From: Clostridiaceae bacterium UBA6085
GTDB taxonomy: Bacteria > Bacillota > Clostridia > Clostridiales > Clostridiaceae
Assembly: GCA_002428605.1 (NCBI GenBank)
Contig: DIXH01000098.1
Location: 1 to 34,917, forward strand
Reading direction: 5' to 3'
DNA: 34,917 nt
Position 1 is the stretch's first letter. Every line of letters begins with the position of its first letter. The position numbers and the translations under genes are program-made. Positions 23,442 to 31,653 of the stretch are shown piece by piece. The notes under the pieces are model-generated. The model worked only from the letters and a program-made list of their open reading frames with translations, was not told where the DNA came from and did not search any database.

Positions 23442-25193
23442 TTATTTCATTTCTTCCGCAGCTATCTTTCCAGCTATCTTGCCGAATACTATGATGTCAG
23501 TTACTGCATTTCCGCCTATCCTGTTAGCTCCGTGAACTCCACCTACAACCTCGCCTGCAGCATACAGTCCGACAATCGCCTTTCCGTCTGTTCCTATCAC
23601 GTGAGTTGTGGTATCTATCTTGAGTCCGCCCATTGTATGGTGGATACCAGGTGTGACCTTCAGTGCAAAGTATGGTCCCTCTTCGAGTGACTTTGTAAGA
23701 TGAGTCCTGTTGAACTCAGCATCCGTTCCTGATTTGACTGCCTCGGCATATGTAGCCATGGTCTCTTCAAGCACAGCGGCCTCTATTCCAAGCTCCTTGG
23801 CAAGGTCTGCAAGGGTTGCAGCCTCAACTGCGTATCCCTTCTTTACATAACCTGCAAGTGAAGCATTCTCAGCCCTCATCTCTTCATTGGTTATGAGGTA
23901 TGCTATTCCTTCAGTCTGCTTTAGTATGTTCGCAGATACGACGTCCCTTGTGAGAAGCTCATCTGTGAACCTCTTTCCTTCCGCGTTTATAAGGATGGCA
24001 CCGTCACCCCTGAGTCCTTCAGTGAACATGTACCCTGTCTCAGGGTCGGTAGTAGGATGTATCTGTATCTCGCCGATGTCAGTCAGGTCAGCTCCGACCG
24101 CCTGCGCCATTACGATTCCGTCTCCTGTCGCACCCTTATGGTTGGTTGTTGAGAACCCAACAAGGTCAGGCCTGAAGCCTTCAACCATTTCACTGTTGGC
24201 TCCGAATCCGCCTGTAGCTATGATTACAGCCTTGGCCTCGATCTTGAAAGGATTGCCGTTTGCATCCTTAGCTTCGATACCGACAGCTGCTCCGTCCTTG
24301 GTAATTATCTTTGTAGCCTCTGTATTGAGCATTATCTCAACCTTGAGGGCCTCAAGCTTTGCTGAAAGGACCTTGACTACAACAGGTCCTACTGCAGAAC
24401 CGTCTACAGGTGTATGTATCCTCGGGTTTGTAGCGCCACCTGAGAGAGTTACCCTCTTGAGGTCACCGCCGAGCTCGTTTATCCAGTCAACTGCAGCAGC
24501 AGCATTATCTACCATTGTCTGAAGAAGCGCAGGATCGTTCTTTTCCTTTCCGCCCTTCATTGTGTCGTTGTAGAAGGTTTCTTTTGTGTCTGCGATTCCT
24601 GCTGCTGCCTGTATCGAAGTCTCAGCAGCGTTCATTCCGCCAGTTGCCCTTGTCGTGTTTCCGCCTACGATCGGCATCTTCTCAACAATTATTACCTTCT
24701 TGCCGGCTGAAGCGGCTTCAACCGCTGCAGACATTCCTGCTCCGCCTGCTCCGATTATTACGATGTCAGTAGAAAGGTCTTCCTGCTTCGCAGCAGGTGC
24801 AGCGGCAGTAGCTTTCTTAAGAGCCTCTATATCCGCGCCAGCCTTTTCAAGTGCAGCCGTAATGGCAGCGATCATCGCAGTACTTGAAACAGTAGCCCCG
24901 CTTACTGTATCTACAGCAAGATTCTGGCTGTTCATGATGTTTTCAATTACAACCTTGGCAGCGCCTGAACCTATGCCCTCTGTCTCATTTGGTGCATCTA
25001 TGACGATTTCGGTTATCTTGTCCGCTGTAACGGTAACCTTCGCCTTAACATCTCCGCCATGGCCCTTTGCTGTACCTTCGTAAGTTCCAGGATTGAACTT
25101 GCCTTCAGCTTTCTTGGATCCGCAGGCTGCAGTTCCGGCTACCATAGTAACCAACGCAAGGCAAACCAATATTGTCTTGAGCATTCTTTTCAT
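23442..25193 (-). CDS. secreted flavinylated lipoprotein, fumarate-reductase-like (FMN-binding plus FAD domain)
   Basis: This 583-residue protein has a lipoprotein signal ending VAGTAAC (Cys24). An FMN-binding domain carries the flavinylation motif DTVSGATVSS, where Thr101 should carry covalent FMN added by ApbE. A flavoprotein domain follows, with GAGGAG (148-153). The fumarate reductase active-site residues are kept: His379 in QIHPT, Met389-Thr391-Glu392 and Arg395 in GYMFTEGLRG, Arg416 in LLTRD, His518-519 in GIHHTMGG and Arg558 in HGANRIGGNA. This fits fumarate more than urocanate. In Gram-positive bacteria such lipoproteins reduce extracellular acceptors with electrons from the membrane. 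A Rex-like operator lies over its promoter. Related substrates such as acrylates cannot be excluded. Confidence 0.9.
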   Translation of the reverse strand: MKRMLKTILVCLALVTMVAGTAACGSKKAEGKFNPGTYEGTAKGHGGDVKAKVTVTADKITEIVIDAPNETEGIGSGAAKVVIENIMNSQNLAVDTVSGATVSSTAMIAAITAALEKAGADIEALKKATAAAPAAKQEDLSTDIVIIGAGGAGMSAAVEAASAGKKVIIVEKMPIVGGNTTRATGGMNAAETSIQAAAGIADTKETFYNDTMKGGKEKNDPALLQTMVDNAAAAVDWINELGGDLKRVTLSGGATNPRIHTPVDGSAVGPVVVKVLSAKLEALKVEIMLNTEATKIITKDGAAVGIEAKDANGNPFKIEAKAVIIATGGFGANSEMVEGFRPDLVGFSTTNHKGATGDGIVMAQAVGADLTDIGEIQIHPTTDPETGYMFTEGLRGDGAILINAEGKRFTDELLTRDVVSANILKQTEGIAYLITNEEMRAENASLAGYVKKGYAVEAATLADLAKELGIEAAVLEETMATYAEAVKSGTDAEFNRTHLTKSLEEGPYFALKVTPGIHHTMGGLKIDTTTHVIGTDGKAIVGLYAAGEVVGGVHGANRIGGNAVTDIIVFGKIAGKIAAEEMK

Positions 25194-25229
25194 TGATTAT
25201 TTCCCTCCAAATAATAAATACCAATTGCA

Positions 25230-25247
25230 ACGTTAATATATTAACAA
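25230..25247 (-). promoter_or_regulatory. Rex operator at the reductase promoter
   Basis: On the minus strand TTGTTAATATATTAACGT matches the Rex consensus TTGTTAAnnnnTTAACAA at all but the last two bases, and its centre GTTAATATATTAAC is a perfect 14-base palindrome. It overlaps the -10 element, so binding would block transcription when NADH is low. Rex control of fermentative and anaerobic respiration genes is established in Clostridia. Confidence 0.65.
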
Positions 25248-25266
25248 AAACATGTGCACTGGACAA
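25238..25266 (-). promoter_or_regulatory. promoter of the fumarate-reductase-like gene
   Basis: On the minus strand TTGTCC, a 17-base spacer and TAATAT give transcription from near 25231. The -10 lies within the Rex-like palindrome. The ribosome site GGAGGG precedes the ATG at 25193. Confidence 0.55.
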
Positions 25267-25393
25267 TAGATTAAAATATTTTTTCCACAATTAAATCGTT
25301 ATCACAGAAATTAATTTTAGATTTTTCATATTTTGGAAATTCCAATAAGATGTTAGAATCCAATTGAAGATCAAAACAGACGGAGGGATGAAA

Positions 25394-26596
25394 TTGGTAA
25401 AAGTTGATAGGGTCATCTTTCTTGTGGACATGAACGCCTTTTTCGTCACCTGCGAGATGACCAGAAATAAAGATCTTCTAGGTAAGCCTTCAGCTGTCGC
25501 AGGCGATCCGAAGAAGAGAACCGGTATAATCCTCGCAGCCAATTATGATGCACGAGCCTGCGGCGTTAAGACTGCCATGCCTCTGAACCAGGCACTGAGG
25601 CTTTGCCCGGAGCTTGTTGCCGTCCCTCCGGACCACAGGTTCTACAGTGAAATGTCAAACAAGGTCATGGATATTCTCTCCCACTACTCTCCTGTGTTGG
25701 AGCAGAACAGTATCGATGAAGCATGGCTGGATATGACAGGTATGGAAGAGCATTTTGGTGACCCGGTCCGGGCTGCTGGCCTCATAATGAGTGATATAAG
25801 GGAAACACTGGGCTTATGGTGTTCCATAGGAATTGCAGAAAACAAGTTTCTTGCCAAAATGGCCTCTGAACTGAAGAAACCATTAGGAATTACAAGGCTC
25901 CATGGCAATGACTTCAAGTCAAGGCTGTGGCCCCTCCCTGTAAGGGAAATGTACGGAATTGGAAAAAAGACGGAAGAGCAGCTATCAGAAATTGGAATAA
26001 GGACAATTGGGGAGCTTGCTTCAGCAGATGAAGCCTCGCTTATAAGAAAGTTCGGAAAGTCAGGCAAGGTCATGCACGACCATGCCAATGGGATAGACTG
26101 TGATATTGTAACCCCCCGGCACCATGAGGACATGAAGTCAATCGGCAAATCAGTAACCCTGTCCGAGGACATTACCGATATCGATAAGGCCAGACAGATC
26201 CTTATGAGGCTGTCTGATGAAATATCTGCAACCGCAAGAAAGAACGGTAAAAGCGGTCACACGGTCCAGATCACAATAAAATACAGCAACTTCACTACCA
26301 TTACAAGGCAGATGACTATACCTTCCACTGACATTTCCAAGAGGATTTTCGCATGCGGCAGCGAGCTGCTTGAAAAAAACTGGGATTCACGGAAACCGGT
26401 CCGGCTCGTTGGCATCAGCCTATCCGGATTTGACGTCCAGTCTGAAATCCAGTTGGACCTTTTCTCGACACTTGCTGATGAATCATTTCCTTCTGACGAC
26501 AAAGAGGAAAAGATACAGAAGGCTATAGACGATATACGGGACAAGTTCGGGAAGGACAAGGTATCCTGGGGAACCCTTCTAAAAAAGCATAGGTGA
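25394..26596 (+). CDS. dinB: DNA polymerase IV (Y family)
   Basis: This is a translesion polymerase of 400 residues. The palm motif DMNAFFVTCE includes the first catalytic aspartate (about residue 12), and SIDEAWLDM near 106-114 carries the second pair. The fingers, thumb and little-finger parts follow. IQLDLFS near the C-terminus (QLDLF at 353-357) is a sliding-clamp-binding motif. The likely start is the TTG at 25394, because GGAGG lies 7 bases upstream; the ATG six bases earlier overlaps that site. TTGGAA-A-TTCCAA at 25333-25345 is an inverted repeat in the upstream gap, but it does not look like a LexA box. The gene stands alone and converges on the carbamate kinase. Confidence 0.95.
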   Translation: MVKVDRVIFLVDMNAFFVTCEMTRNKDLLGKPSAVAGDPKKRTGIILAANYDARACGVKTAMPLNQALRLCPELVAVPPDHRFYSEMSNKVMDILSHYSPVLEQNSIDEAWLDMTGMEEHFGDPVRAAGLIMSDIRETLGLWCSIGIAENKFLAKMASELKKPLGITRLHGNDFKSRLWPLPVREMYGIGKKTEEQLSEIGIRTIGELASADEASLIRKFGKSGKVMHDHANGIDCDIVTPRHHEDMKSIGKSVTLSEDITDIDKARQILMRLSDEISATARKNGKSGHTVQITIKYSNFTTITRQMTIPSTDISKRIFACGSELLEKNWDSRKPVRLVGISLSGFDVQSEIQLDLFSTLADESFPSDDKEEKIQKAIDDIRDKFGKDKVSWGTLLKKHR

Positions 26597-26600
26597 ACTG

Positions 26601-26640
26601 ACAGTAAGGACCTGTGGTCATCACCACAGGTCCTTACTGT
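26601..26640. terminator. long perfect hairpin between dinB and the carbamate kinase gene
   Basis: ACAGTAAGGACCTGTGG (26601-26617) pairs over 17 bp without mismatch with CCACAGGTCCTTACTGT (26624-26640), leaving a 6-base loop. It lies between the convergent dinB and carbamate kinase genes. T-runs are poor on both sides, so it may slow or stop transcription in either direction mostly by stem strength. Confidence 0.65.
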
Positions 26641-26667
26641 ACTTCTAGCATTATTTCATGATTAGAG

Positions 26668-27612
26668 CTAAAGCGCTGCCTCGTATACTATGGTACCATT
26701 TCCTTCAGCCATTGCCAGCGCTGAGTTTTCAAGTGAGGTTATGACAGCCTCCCTGCCAAGCCTGTTCCTGACAAAGCCTATGGCAGCCTGCACCTTCGGA
26801 AGCATGGAGCCCTTGGCGAAATGTCCTTCAAGTACATACTTCTCAAGGTCTGTCCTTGACACCCTCTGGAGCTTCCGCATATCAGGCTTGTTGAAGTTGA
26901 TGGCCACATTGTCCACTGCCGTAAGCACCATGAGTACATTCGAATCAAGCAGCTCCGCAAGAAGATTGGAGGTGGCATCCTTGTCAATTACCGCATCTAC
27001 GCCTTTATAGCCTCCATCACCCGCAATGACAGGTATCCCTCCTCCTCCGCATGCTATCACTACCATGCCTTCATCGGAAAGCTTCCTGATTGCCTCGATC
27101 TCCACTATGTCGACAGGTTGAGGTGAAGGTACTACCCTTCTGTATCCTCTACCAGAATCCTCCACGAACACATATCCTTTTTCCTTTACTATCCTTTCAG
27201 ATTCTTCAAAGGATATGAACTCCCCTATCGGTTTGGACGGATTCCTAAATGCCGGGTCTTCCGGGTCGACAACCACCTGTGTTATGACAGTTGCGACCTG
27301 TTTTTCCAGGCCTCTTTTCTTGAATTCATTGAGCAGTGCGTTCTGTATATGATATCCGATGTAGCCTCCGCTGAGCGCCGAGCACTCTGCGAAAGGCATT
27401 TCAGTACCAATCACACCTTCAGAGTATGAGTGATTCAGCCCCTTATGTATCATCCCGACCTGCGGCCCGTTCCCATGGGTTATCACAAGGTCATTTCCAG
27501 CTTCAATAAGGTTCGCTATCGAAACCGCAGCTTCAGATACCTGCGCCAGCTGTTCACTGACACTGTTTCCGAGTGCATTTCCCCCCAGAGCAATAACTAT
27601 CTTCTTTCCCAA
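26668..27612 (-). CDS. arcC: carbamate kinase
   Basis: Carbamate kinase makes ATP from carbamoyl phosphate and ADP, releasing carbamate. The 314-residue protein has the expected length and motifs: KKIVIALGGNALG at the N-terminus, THGNGPQVG, SGGYIGYHIQ, VIACGGGGIPV and GVDAVIDKDATSNLLAELL (kinase site lysine and nucleotide region). I start at the TTG at 27612, which has GGAGG 6 bases upstream and begins the conserved GKKIVIALGG. It is the last gene of the fdrA-allG-symporter operon, 19 bases after the second symporter. That position corresponds to the carbamate kinase (allK/ybcF) next to fdrA in Escherichia coli. No arginine deiminase genes are present, so it probably serves a ureide or oxamate route. 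Confidence 0.95.
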   Translation of the reverse strand: MGKKIVIALGGNALGNSVSEQLAQVSEAAVSIANLIEAGNDLVITHGNGPQVGMIHKGLNHSYSEGVIGTEMPFAECSALSGGYIGYHIQNALLNEFKKRGLEKQVATVITQVVVDPEDPAFRNPSKPIGEFISFEESERIVKEKGYVFVEDSGRGYRRVVPSPQPVDIVEIEAIRKLSDEGMVVIACGGGGIPVIAGDGGYKGVDAVIDKDATSNLLAELLDSNVLMVLTAVDNVAINFNKPDMRKLQRVSRTDLEKYVLEGHFAKGSMLPKVQAAIGFVRNRLGREAVITSLENSALAMAEGNGTIVYEAAL

Positions 27613-27631
27613 AATTATCCTCCATATTAAA

Positions 27632-28849
27632 TTAAGTGTTTCTGTCAAAAATATCCCTGTCGAACTCCTTCTCGCTTACCGCTATGAAAAAAGTGCATAG
27701 TACATCATCTACGACGTTGAGGAATGTCCTGGCTATACCCGCAAACCAGTCCACTCCAGCTATGAGTGCAATCCCTTCAAGGGGCAGTCCGGTCATGTTG
27801 AGAGCTATTGACACGGCAACCAGGGCTCCCCCCGGAACCAGAAGGTTACCCAGTGTCGACAGTGTCGAAACTGCGACTATCACTATCTGCTGCTGAAGGC
27901 TGAGCTCTATGCCGTAAAACTGCGCGATCATGAGGCACGATATGGCTATCGTCACCGCAAGCCCGTCGCTGTTAAGTGACATTGCCAGAGAATTTACAAG
28001 CCTTGATATCCTCGGGCTTATGCCCAGCTTATTCTCGCAGTCATCCATTTGCACAGGGAGTGAAATGGCAGAAGATGTAGTCGCTATTGATACTATTATC
28101 GTATTTTTAAGCTTGTATAGCACTTTTATTGGATTTATCCTCGCATATGCCGATACTATGCCAAGATTGAACATGAGTATTACGAAGCATGTGATGAAGG
28201 TCGCTGCAAGGAACTTTACCAGTGGCACAATGACCCCTATGCCAATCGTTCCTGTAATGCTGCCAAGAAGCGCGAACACTCCTATCGGCGCGAACTTCAT
28301 TACTATCTTTATGATCTCCATTATCACTTTCCCGAAGTCCACTACGAGAGCATATACCCTTTTGGATCCCTCGCTATGCCTTGTCAGCGAAATTGCCAGC
28401 CCGAAGAATATGGAGAACACGATGACCTGCACCATATTGCCCTCTGCCATGGACTGCATTACGTTCTTCGGGAAGAACTCCGTGATCAGCTGAGGTATGC
28501 TGATGCTGAATATCTGACCTTCATATTTCCCTGGAAGTACACCTGTTATGCCGACACCAGGCTTTATGACGTTTACCATTAGTACGCCCATAACGGCACT
28601 GATAACTGTAGTTATCACAAACAACACAAGTGCCTTGATTCCGATCTTGCCAAGGTCCGCGGGCTCAATCGAGCCCACGGATTCAATTATGGCTGACATA
28701 ACCAGCAGAACGACTGACATCTGGATGAGCCTCAGGAATATGGTTCCCAAAAAGCTAACATTGCCCATCCTGCTGCCAAATATGATTCCGGCAAGTATTC
28801 CAAGCGCAGATGCTATCAATATCTGGATGCTGAAACTGATTTTTTTCAA
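27632..28849 (-). CDS. sodium/proton carboxylate symporter (DAACS family), copy 2
   Basis: This 405-residue membrane protein is of the dicarboxylate/amino acid:cation symporter family. It has ATTSSAISLP near 256-265 (the serine-rich hairpin) and NSDG at 293-296 (where the family often has N-M-D-G-T). VDWFAGIARTFLNVVDD near 366-382 keeps the substrate-carboxylate Arg374, Asn378 and Asp382. The position that holds the amino-binding aspartate in aspartate transporters is Gly371. The probable start is the TTG at 28849 (GGGAGG 7 bases upstream). It lies between its close relative upstream and the carbamate kinase. A carboxylate without an alpha-amino group is the likely substrate; oxamate or an oxidised ureide is a guess from context. 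Confidence 0.85.
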   Translation of the reverse strand: MKKISFSIQILIASALGILAGIIFGSRMGNVSFLGTIFLRLIQMSVVLLVMSAIIESVGSIEPADLGKIGIKALVLFVITTVISAVMGVLMVNVIKPGVGITGVLPGKYEGQIFSISIPQLITEFFPKNVMQSMAEGNMVQVIVFSIFFGLAISLTRHSEGSKRVYALVVDFGKVIMEIIKIVMKFAPIGVFALLGSITGTIGIGVIVPLVKFLAATFITCFVILMFNLGIVSAYARINPIKVLYKLKNTIIVSIATTSSAISLPVQMDDCENKLGISPRISRLVNSLAMSLNSDGLAVTIAISCLMIAQFYGIELSLQQQIVIVAVSTLSTLGNLLVPGGALVAVSIALNMTGLPLEGIALIAGVDWFAGIARTFLNVVDDVLCTFFIAVSEKEFDRDIFDRNT

Positions 28850-28876
28850 TACCACACCTCCCGGACATATCCTGGA

Positions 28877-28903
28877 GAAGTGCCGTCATACCCTCAGCAC
28901 TTC
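28877..28903 (-). other. hairpin between the two symporter genes
   Basis: GAAGTGC (28877-28883) pairs with GCACTTC (28897-28903) in the 62-base gap. No T-run follows on the minus strand. It may affect message processing or stability. Confidence 0.4.
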
Positions 28904-28911
28904 CTATTGTG

Positions 28912-30165
28912 TCAGGCCACAGACTCTGCCTTTGGAGACTCGTCTGAGTTGAAAATGTCCCTGTCCAGTTCATTTTCGCTTATGGCGACGATTACCGCAA
29001 TAAGAACATCATCAACCACGTTGAGAAGTGTCCTGATTATTCCTGCAAACCAGTCAACACCAGCCATTATCGCAACACCTTCTAGCGGAAGGCCTGTCAT
29101 GGAGAAGCCTATTGCCATTGTGACCAGGGCACCTCCAGGAACAGCAAGGTTGGCAAATGTAGCGAGGGTGGACATGACTCCTATCATGATATAGTTAGTG
29201 AAGTTCATCTCGATCCCAAAGAACTGGGCAACGGTAATGCAGGCAACTGCGACCGTAATAGCCAGTCCATGGCTGTTGAGGTTCATTCCAAGGGGATTTA
29301 CAAGCCTTGAAACCCTTCTGCTGACTCCAATCCTGAGTTCTGAATCCTCCATCTGCACAGGAAGTGAAACTGCCGATGAAGTCGTGGTTATAGCTACTAT
29401 TATTGTATTGTTGAGCTTCTTCAGCAGCCTGTATGGATTGAGTCTTCCATATGCTGACACGATACCGACCATGAGAAGGAGAACCGCGATGCATCCGACA
29501 GTAAGGGCGATGAGGAATTTGCCGAGCGCCATGAGCATATTTATTCCTGAGGTTCCTGTCAGCGAAGCCACAAGAGCGAATATTCCTATAGGCGCAAAGT
29601 TCATTACTATCTTTACTATCTGCATAATAATTACATTGAAGTCCTTGATGAATCCGAATACCGCCTGTGCGCTTGAATTTCCCTTCAGCATAGACAGTGC
29701 AAGACCGAGGAATATTGAGAATACGATTATCTGGAGGATGCTTCCTGTAGACATCGACTCAACGATGTTCTTCGGGAAGAAATTAACAAGAAGATTAAGC
29801 GGGTTGCCTTCAGGAAGAGTACCTGTGAAGGCCGCGCCTTCAACACCGGTGACACCTACGCCCGGCTTGATTATGAGTGACAATATGACTCCTACGAATG
29901 AAGCGAATAGAGTAGATGCTACAAATAGTGCGATCGTCTTTCCGCCAAGCTTGCCGATATCATGCATGTCAAGGCTTCCAATTGCTTCAGTTATGGCTCC
30001 CATGACGAGGAACACCACTGACATCTGCATTAGCCTCAGGAATATGTCCCCCAGGAACTTGATGTTCCCCATGGTCTTTCCGAAGAGCAGTCCGCATATT
30101 ATTCCCAGAGCCGAGGCAATTATCATCCATGTGCTGAGCTTGATCTTACCCTTTGACTTTGTCAT
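28912..30165 (-). CDS. sodium/proton carboxylate symporter (DAACS family), copy 1
   Basis: This 417-residue relative of the next gene has the same family layout. TTTSSAVSLP is at 260-269, NSHG at 297-300, and VDWFAGIIRTLLNVVDD around 370-386 carries Arg378, Asn382 and Asp386. Gly375 replaces the amino-group-binding aspartate. In the N-M-D-G-T position the aspartate that ligates sodium in the archaeal aspartate transporter is a histidine (His299), which may alter ion coupling. The two copies share most motifs and probably arose by duplication. AGGAG lies before the ATG. It follows allG by 66 bases, with a hairpin in between. Confidence 0.85.
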   Translation of the reverse strand: MTKSKGKIKLSTWMIIASALGIICGLLFGKTMGNIKFLGDIFLRLMQMSVVFLVMGAITEAIGSLDMHDIGKLGGKTIALFVASTLFASFVGVILSLIIKPGVGVTGVEGAAFTGTLPEGNPLNLLVNFFPKNIVESMSTGSILQIIVFSIFLGLALSMLKGNSSAQAVFGFIKDFNVIIMQIVKIVMNFAPIGIFALVASLTGTSGINMLMALGKFLIALTVGCIAVLLLMVGIVSAYGRLNPYRLLKKLNNTIIVAITTTSSAVSLPVQMEDSELRIGVSRRVSRLVNPLGMNLNSHGLAITVAVACITVAQFFGIEMNFTNYIMIGVMSTLATFANLAVPGGALVTMAIGFSMTGLPLEGVAIMAGVDWFAGIIRTLLNVVDDVLIAVIVAISENELDRDIFNSDESPKAESVA

Positions 30166-30188
30166 TTTTGTACTCCTTTTTTTATATT

Positions 30189-30211
30189 AGCTGCCGGCAT
30201 TTCCGGCAGCT
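30189..30211 (-). other. hairpin between allG and the first symporter
   Basis: AGCTGCCGG (30189-30197) pairs perfectly over 9 bp with CCGGCAGCT (30203-30211), with a 5-base loop. On the minus strand it is followed by AATATAAAAAAAGG, so it is not a typical terminator. It is probably a processing or stability element separating the enzyme part from the transporter part of the message. Confidence 0.55.
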
Positions 30212-30231
30212 GATTACCTTGTAAAGTATGA

Positions 30232-31653
30232 CTATGAATCGAATTTCTCCGCGAATTCCAGAATTGCCTTCTCAAAGCATTCCATCGGAGGATTTGCTAT
30301 GCCTGCTCCTATCTGTCCCCTTCCCCTTTCCTTATGGGCTATGCCCGTCGTTATTATGGGAAGTATTCCGGTCTCGATGACCTTCCTTATGTCAACTCCC
30401 GCCGGAGTACCTCTGAAATTCAGGAATGGTATGGTATAGTTCCTGTTTTCGCTCCATGTTATCTCGTACATCTTCTTGACATATGACATTGCATCGGAAA
30501 CCGTCCCGCCTACGAACTGGACTATGGCAGGTGCGTTGCCCAGGGAGAATCCTCCCAGGCCTGCAGTTTCAGAAATCGCCGAGTCACCCATGTCGGGAGT
30601 TGAGTCCGCCTGGCTGAATCCAGGGAAGAACAGTCCGTCGACAAGCTGTGCCGGTCCCGTGAACCACTTGTCCTTTCCCATTCCGCTTACCTTTATCCCG
30701 AAGTCCTTTCCGTTTCTTGCAAGTGCCGTAACGATAGTGCTGTTTTCAACTCCTGTCGCAGCATCCAGCTGTGCCTTGCTCGCTGCCATGGTAATGGACA
30801 GATGGTAATGCTCGTTTCCATTTATGAACTCAGATACCCTGAGTATAGTCTCCTTGTCATATTCGGACCTCAGGAGATGCGGAAGTATCTGCTTGTAGAA
30901 GAGCACGCTTGATGCCTTGTTCCTGTTATGGCATTCGTCTGACATATGGAGTGCCTGCGATATTGTCGCTCCTGCATCGATCCCTCCAGCCCTTGCAAGT
31001 GCATCGTTCAATACCGGCCTGAACTCGCTGTCCAGCCACTTCAGCCTTCGTATTACGCCCTCATCCCAGGACCCGTACCTCTGTACCGTATATCCGGATC
31101 CTTCATGGACTGTCGAGAATGCATAGTTTCCGTAGGTCTCGTTCTTGACTACATGGACAAGCATGTGCGCTGAGGTTACTCCAGTCATTGCGCCGACCAT
31201 CTGGTGGTCATGGCATGGTGAGTAGGTTATCTCTCCTGATACAGCCAGCTCCGCCGCAGCTTCAGGTCCATCCGCCAGCCCCTCATATATAAGGGCCCCT
31301 ATGACGGCTCCCTTCATCGGTCCCGGCATGTCCTCATATCTTATGGGTGGTCCGGCATGAAGTATAGTCTTATCGGTCATCCCGGGAACCACGTCAATAG
31401 CCCTGGATACTCCTGTGAGCATAAGCTTTGAAGTCATCATGATCTCTATGGTCCTGTCATTAGCCCTGTCTACCGCCTCGCTGTCGCCTATTTTCGAGAG
31501 TGCCTCCATAAGCCTGTGGTCTCCTCCGGCCGGTGGATTCCACTTCACCTGAACTGCAGGTGTCCCCTGCGCTTCAAGGTCCTCCCTGAACATGTCCATG
31601 CCGAGGTTCACCGGCATAAGGTCTTTTGAAAAAAGTTCATTTATCGCACCCAT
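30232..31653 (-). CDS. allG: DUF1116 protein, AllG/YlbE-like oxamate carbamoyltransferase subunit
   Basis: The 473-residue protein matches DUF1116 (YlbE/AllG). ILHAGPPIRYEDMPGPMKGA, TYSPCHDHQMVGAMTGVTSA, FSQADSTPDMGDSAISET and the C-terminal TGIAHKERGRGQIGAG are all typical. In Escherichia coli, AllF, AllG and AllH are reported to make oxamate carbamoyltransferase, which turns oxalurate and phosphate to oxamate and carbamoyl phosphate. Here about 55 N-terminal residues (ELFSKDLMPVNLGMDMFRED, then AVQVKWNPPAGGDHRLMEAL) look like the end of the Escherichia coli FdrA protein rather than the start of its YlbE. The ATG follows the fdrA stop with no gap, and the AGGAGGT ribosome site lies inside fdrA. 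Confidence 0.85.
   Translation of the reverse strand: MGAINELFSKDLMPVNLGMDMFREDLEAQGTPAVQVKWNPPAGGDHRLMEALSKIGDSEAVDRANDRTIEIMMTSKLMLTGVSRAIDVVPGMTDKTILHAGPPIRYEDMPGPMKGAVIGALIYEGLADGPEAAAELAVSGEITYSPCHDHQMVGAMTGVTSAHMLVHVVKNETYGNYAFSTVHEGSGYTVQRYGSWDEGVIRRLKWLDSEFRPVLNDALARAGGIDAGATISQALHMSDECHNRNKASSVLFYKQILPHLLRSEYDKETILRVSEFINGNEHYHLSITMAASKAQLDAATGVENSTIVTALARNGKDFGIKVSGMGKDKWFTGPAQLVDGLFFPGFSQADSTPDMGDSAISETAGLGGFSLGNAPAIVQFVGGTVSDAMSYVKKMYEITWSENRNYTIPFLNFRGTPAGVDIRKVIETGILPIITTGIAHKERGRGQIGAGIANPPMECFEKAILEFAEKFDS

Noticed and set aside
25333..25345. TTGGAA-A-TTCCAA as a LexA site for dinB
   Set aside because: It does not match the GAAC-n4-GTTC type box of Gram-positive bacteria; it is left only as an unexplained inverted repeat.
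29198..30190. A 330-codon frame on the plus strand opposite the first symporter
   Set aside because: It is the antisense shadow of a clear transporter gene and has no ribosome site or recognisable domain.
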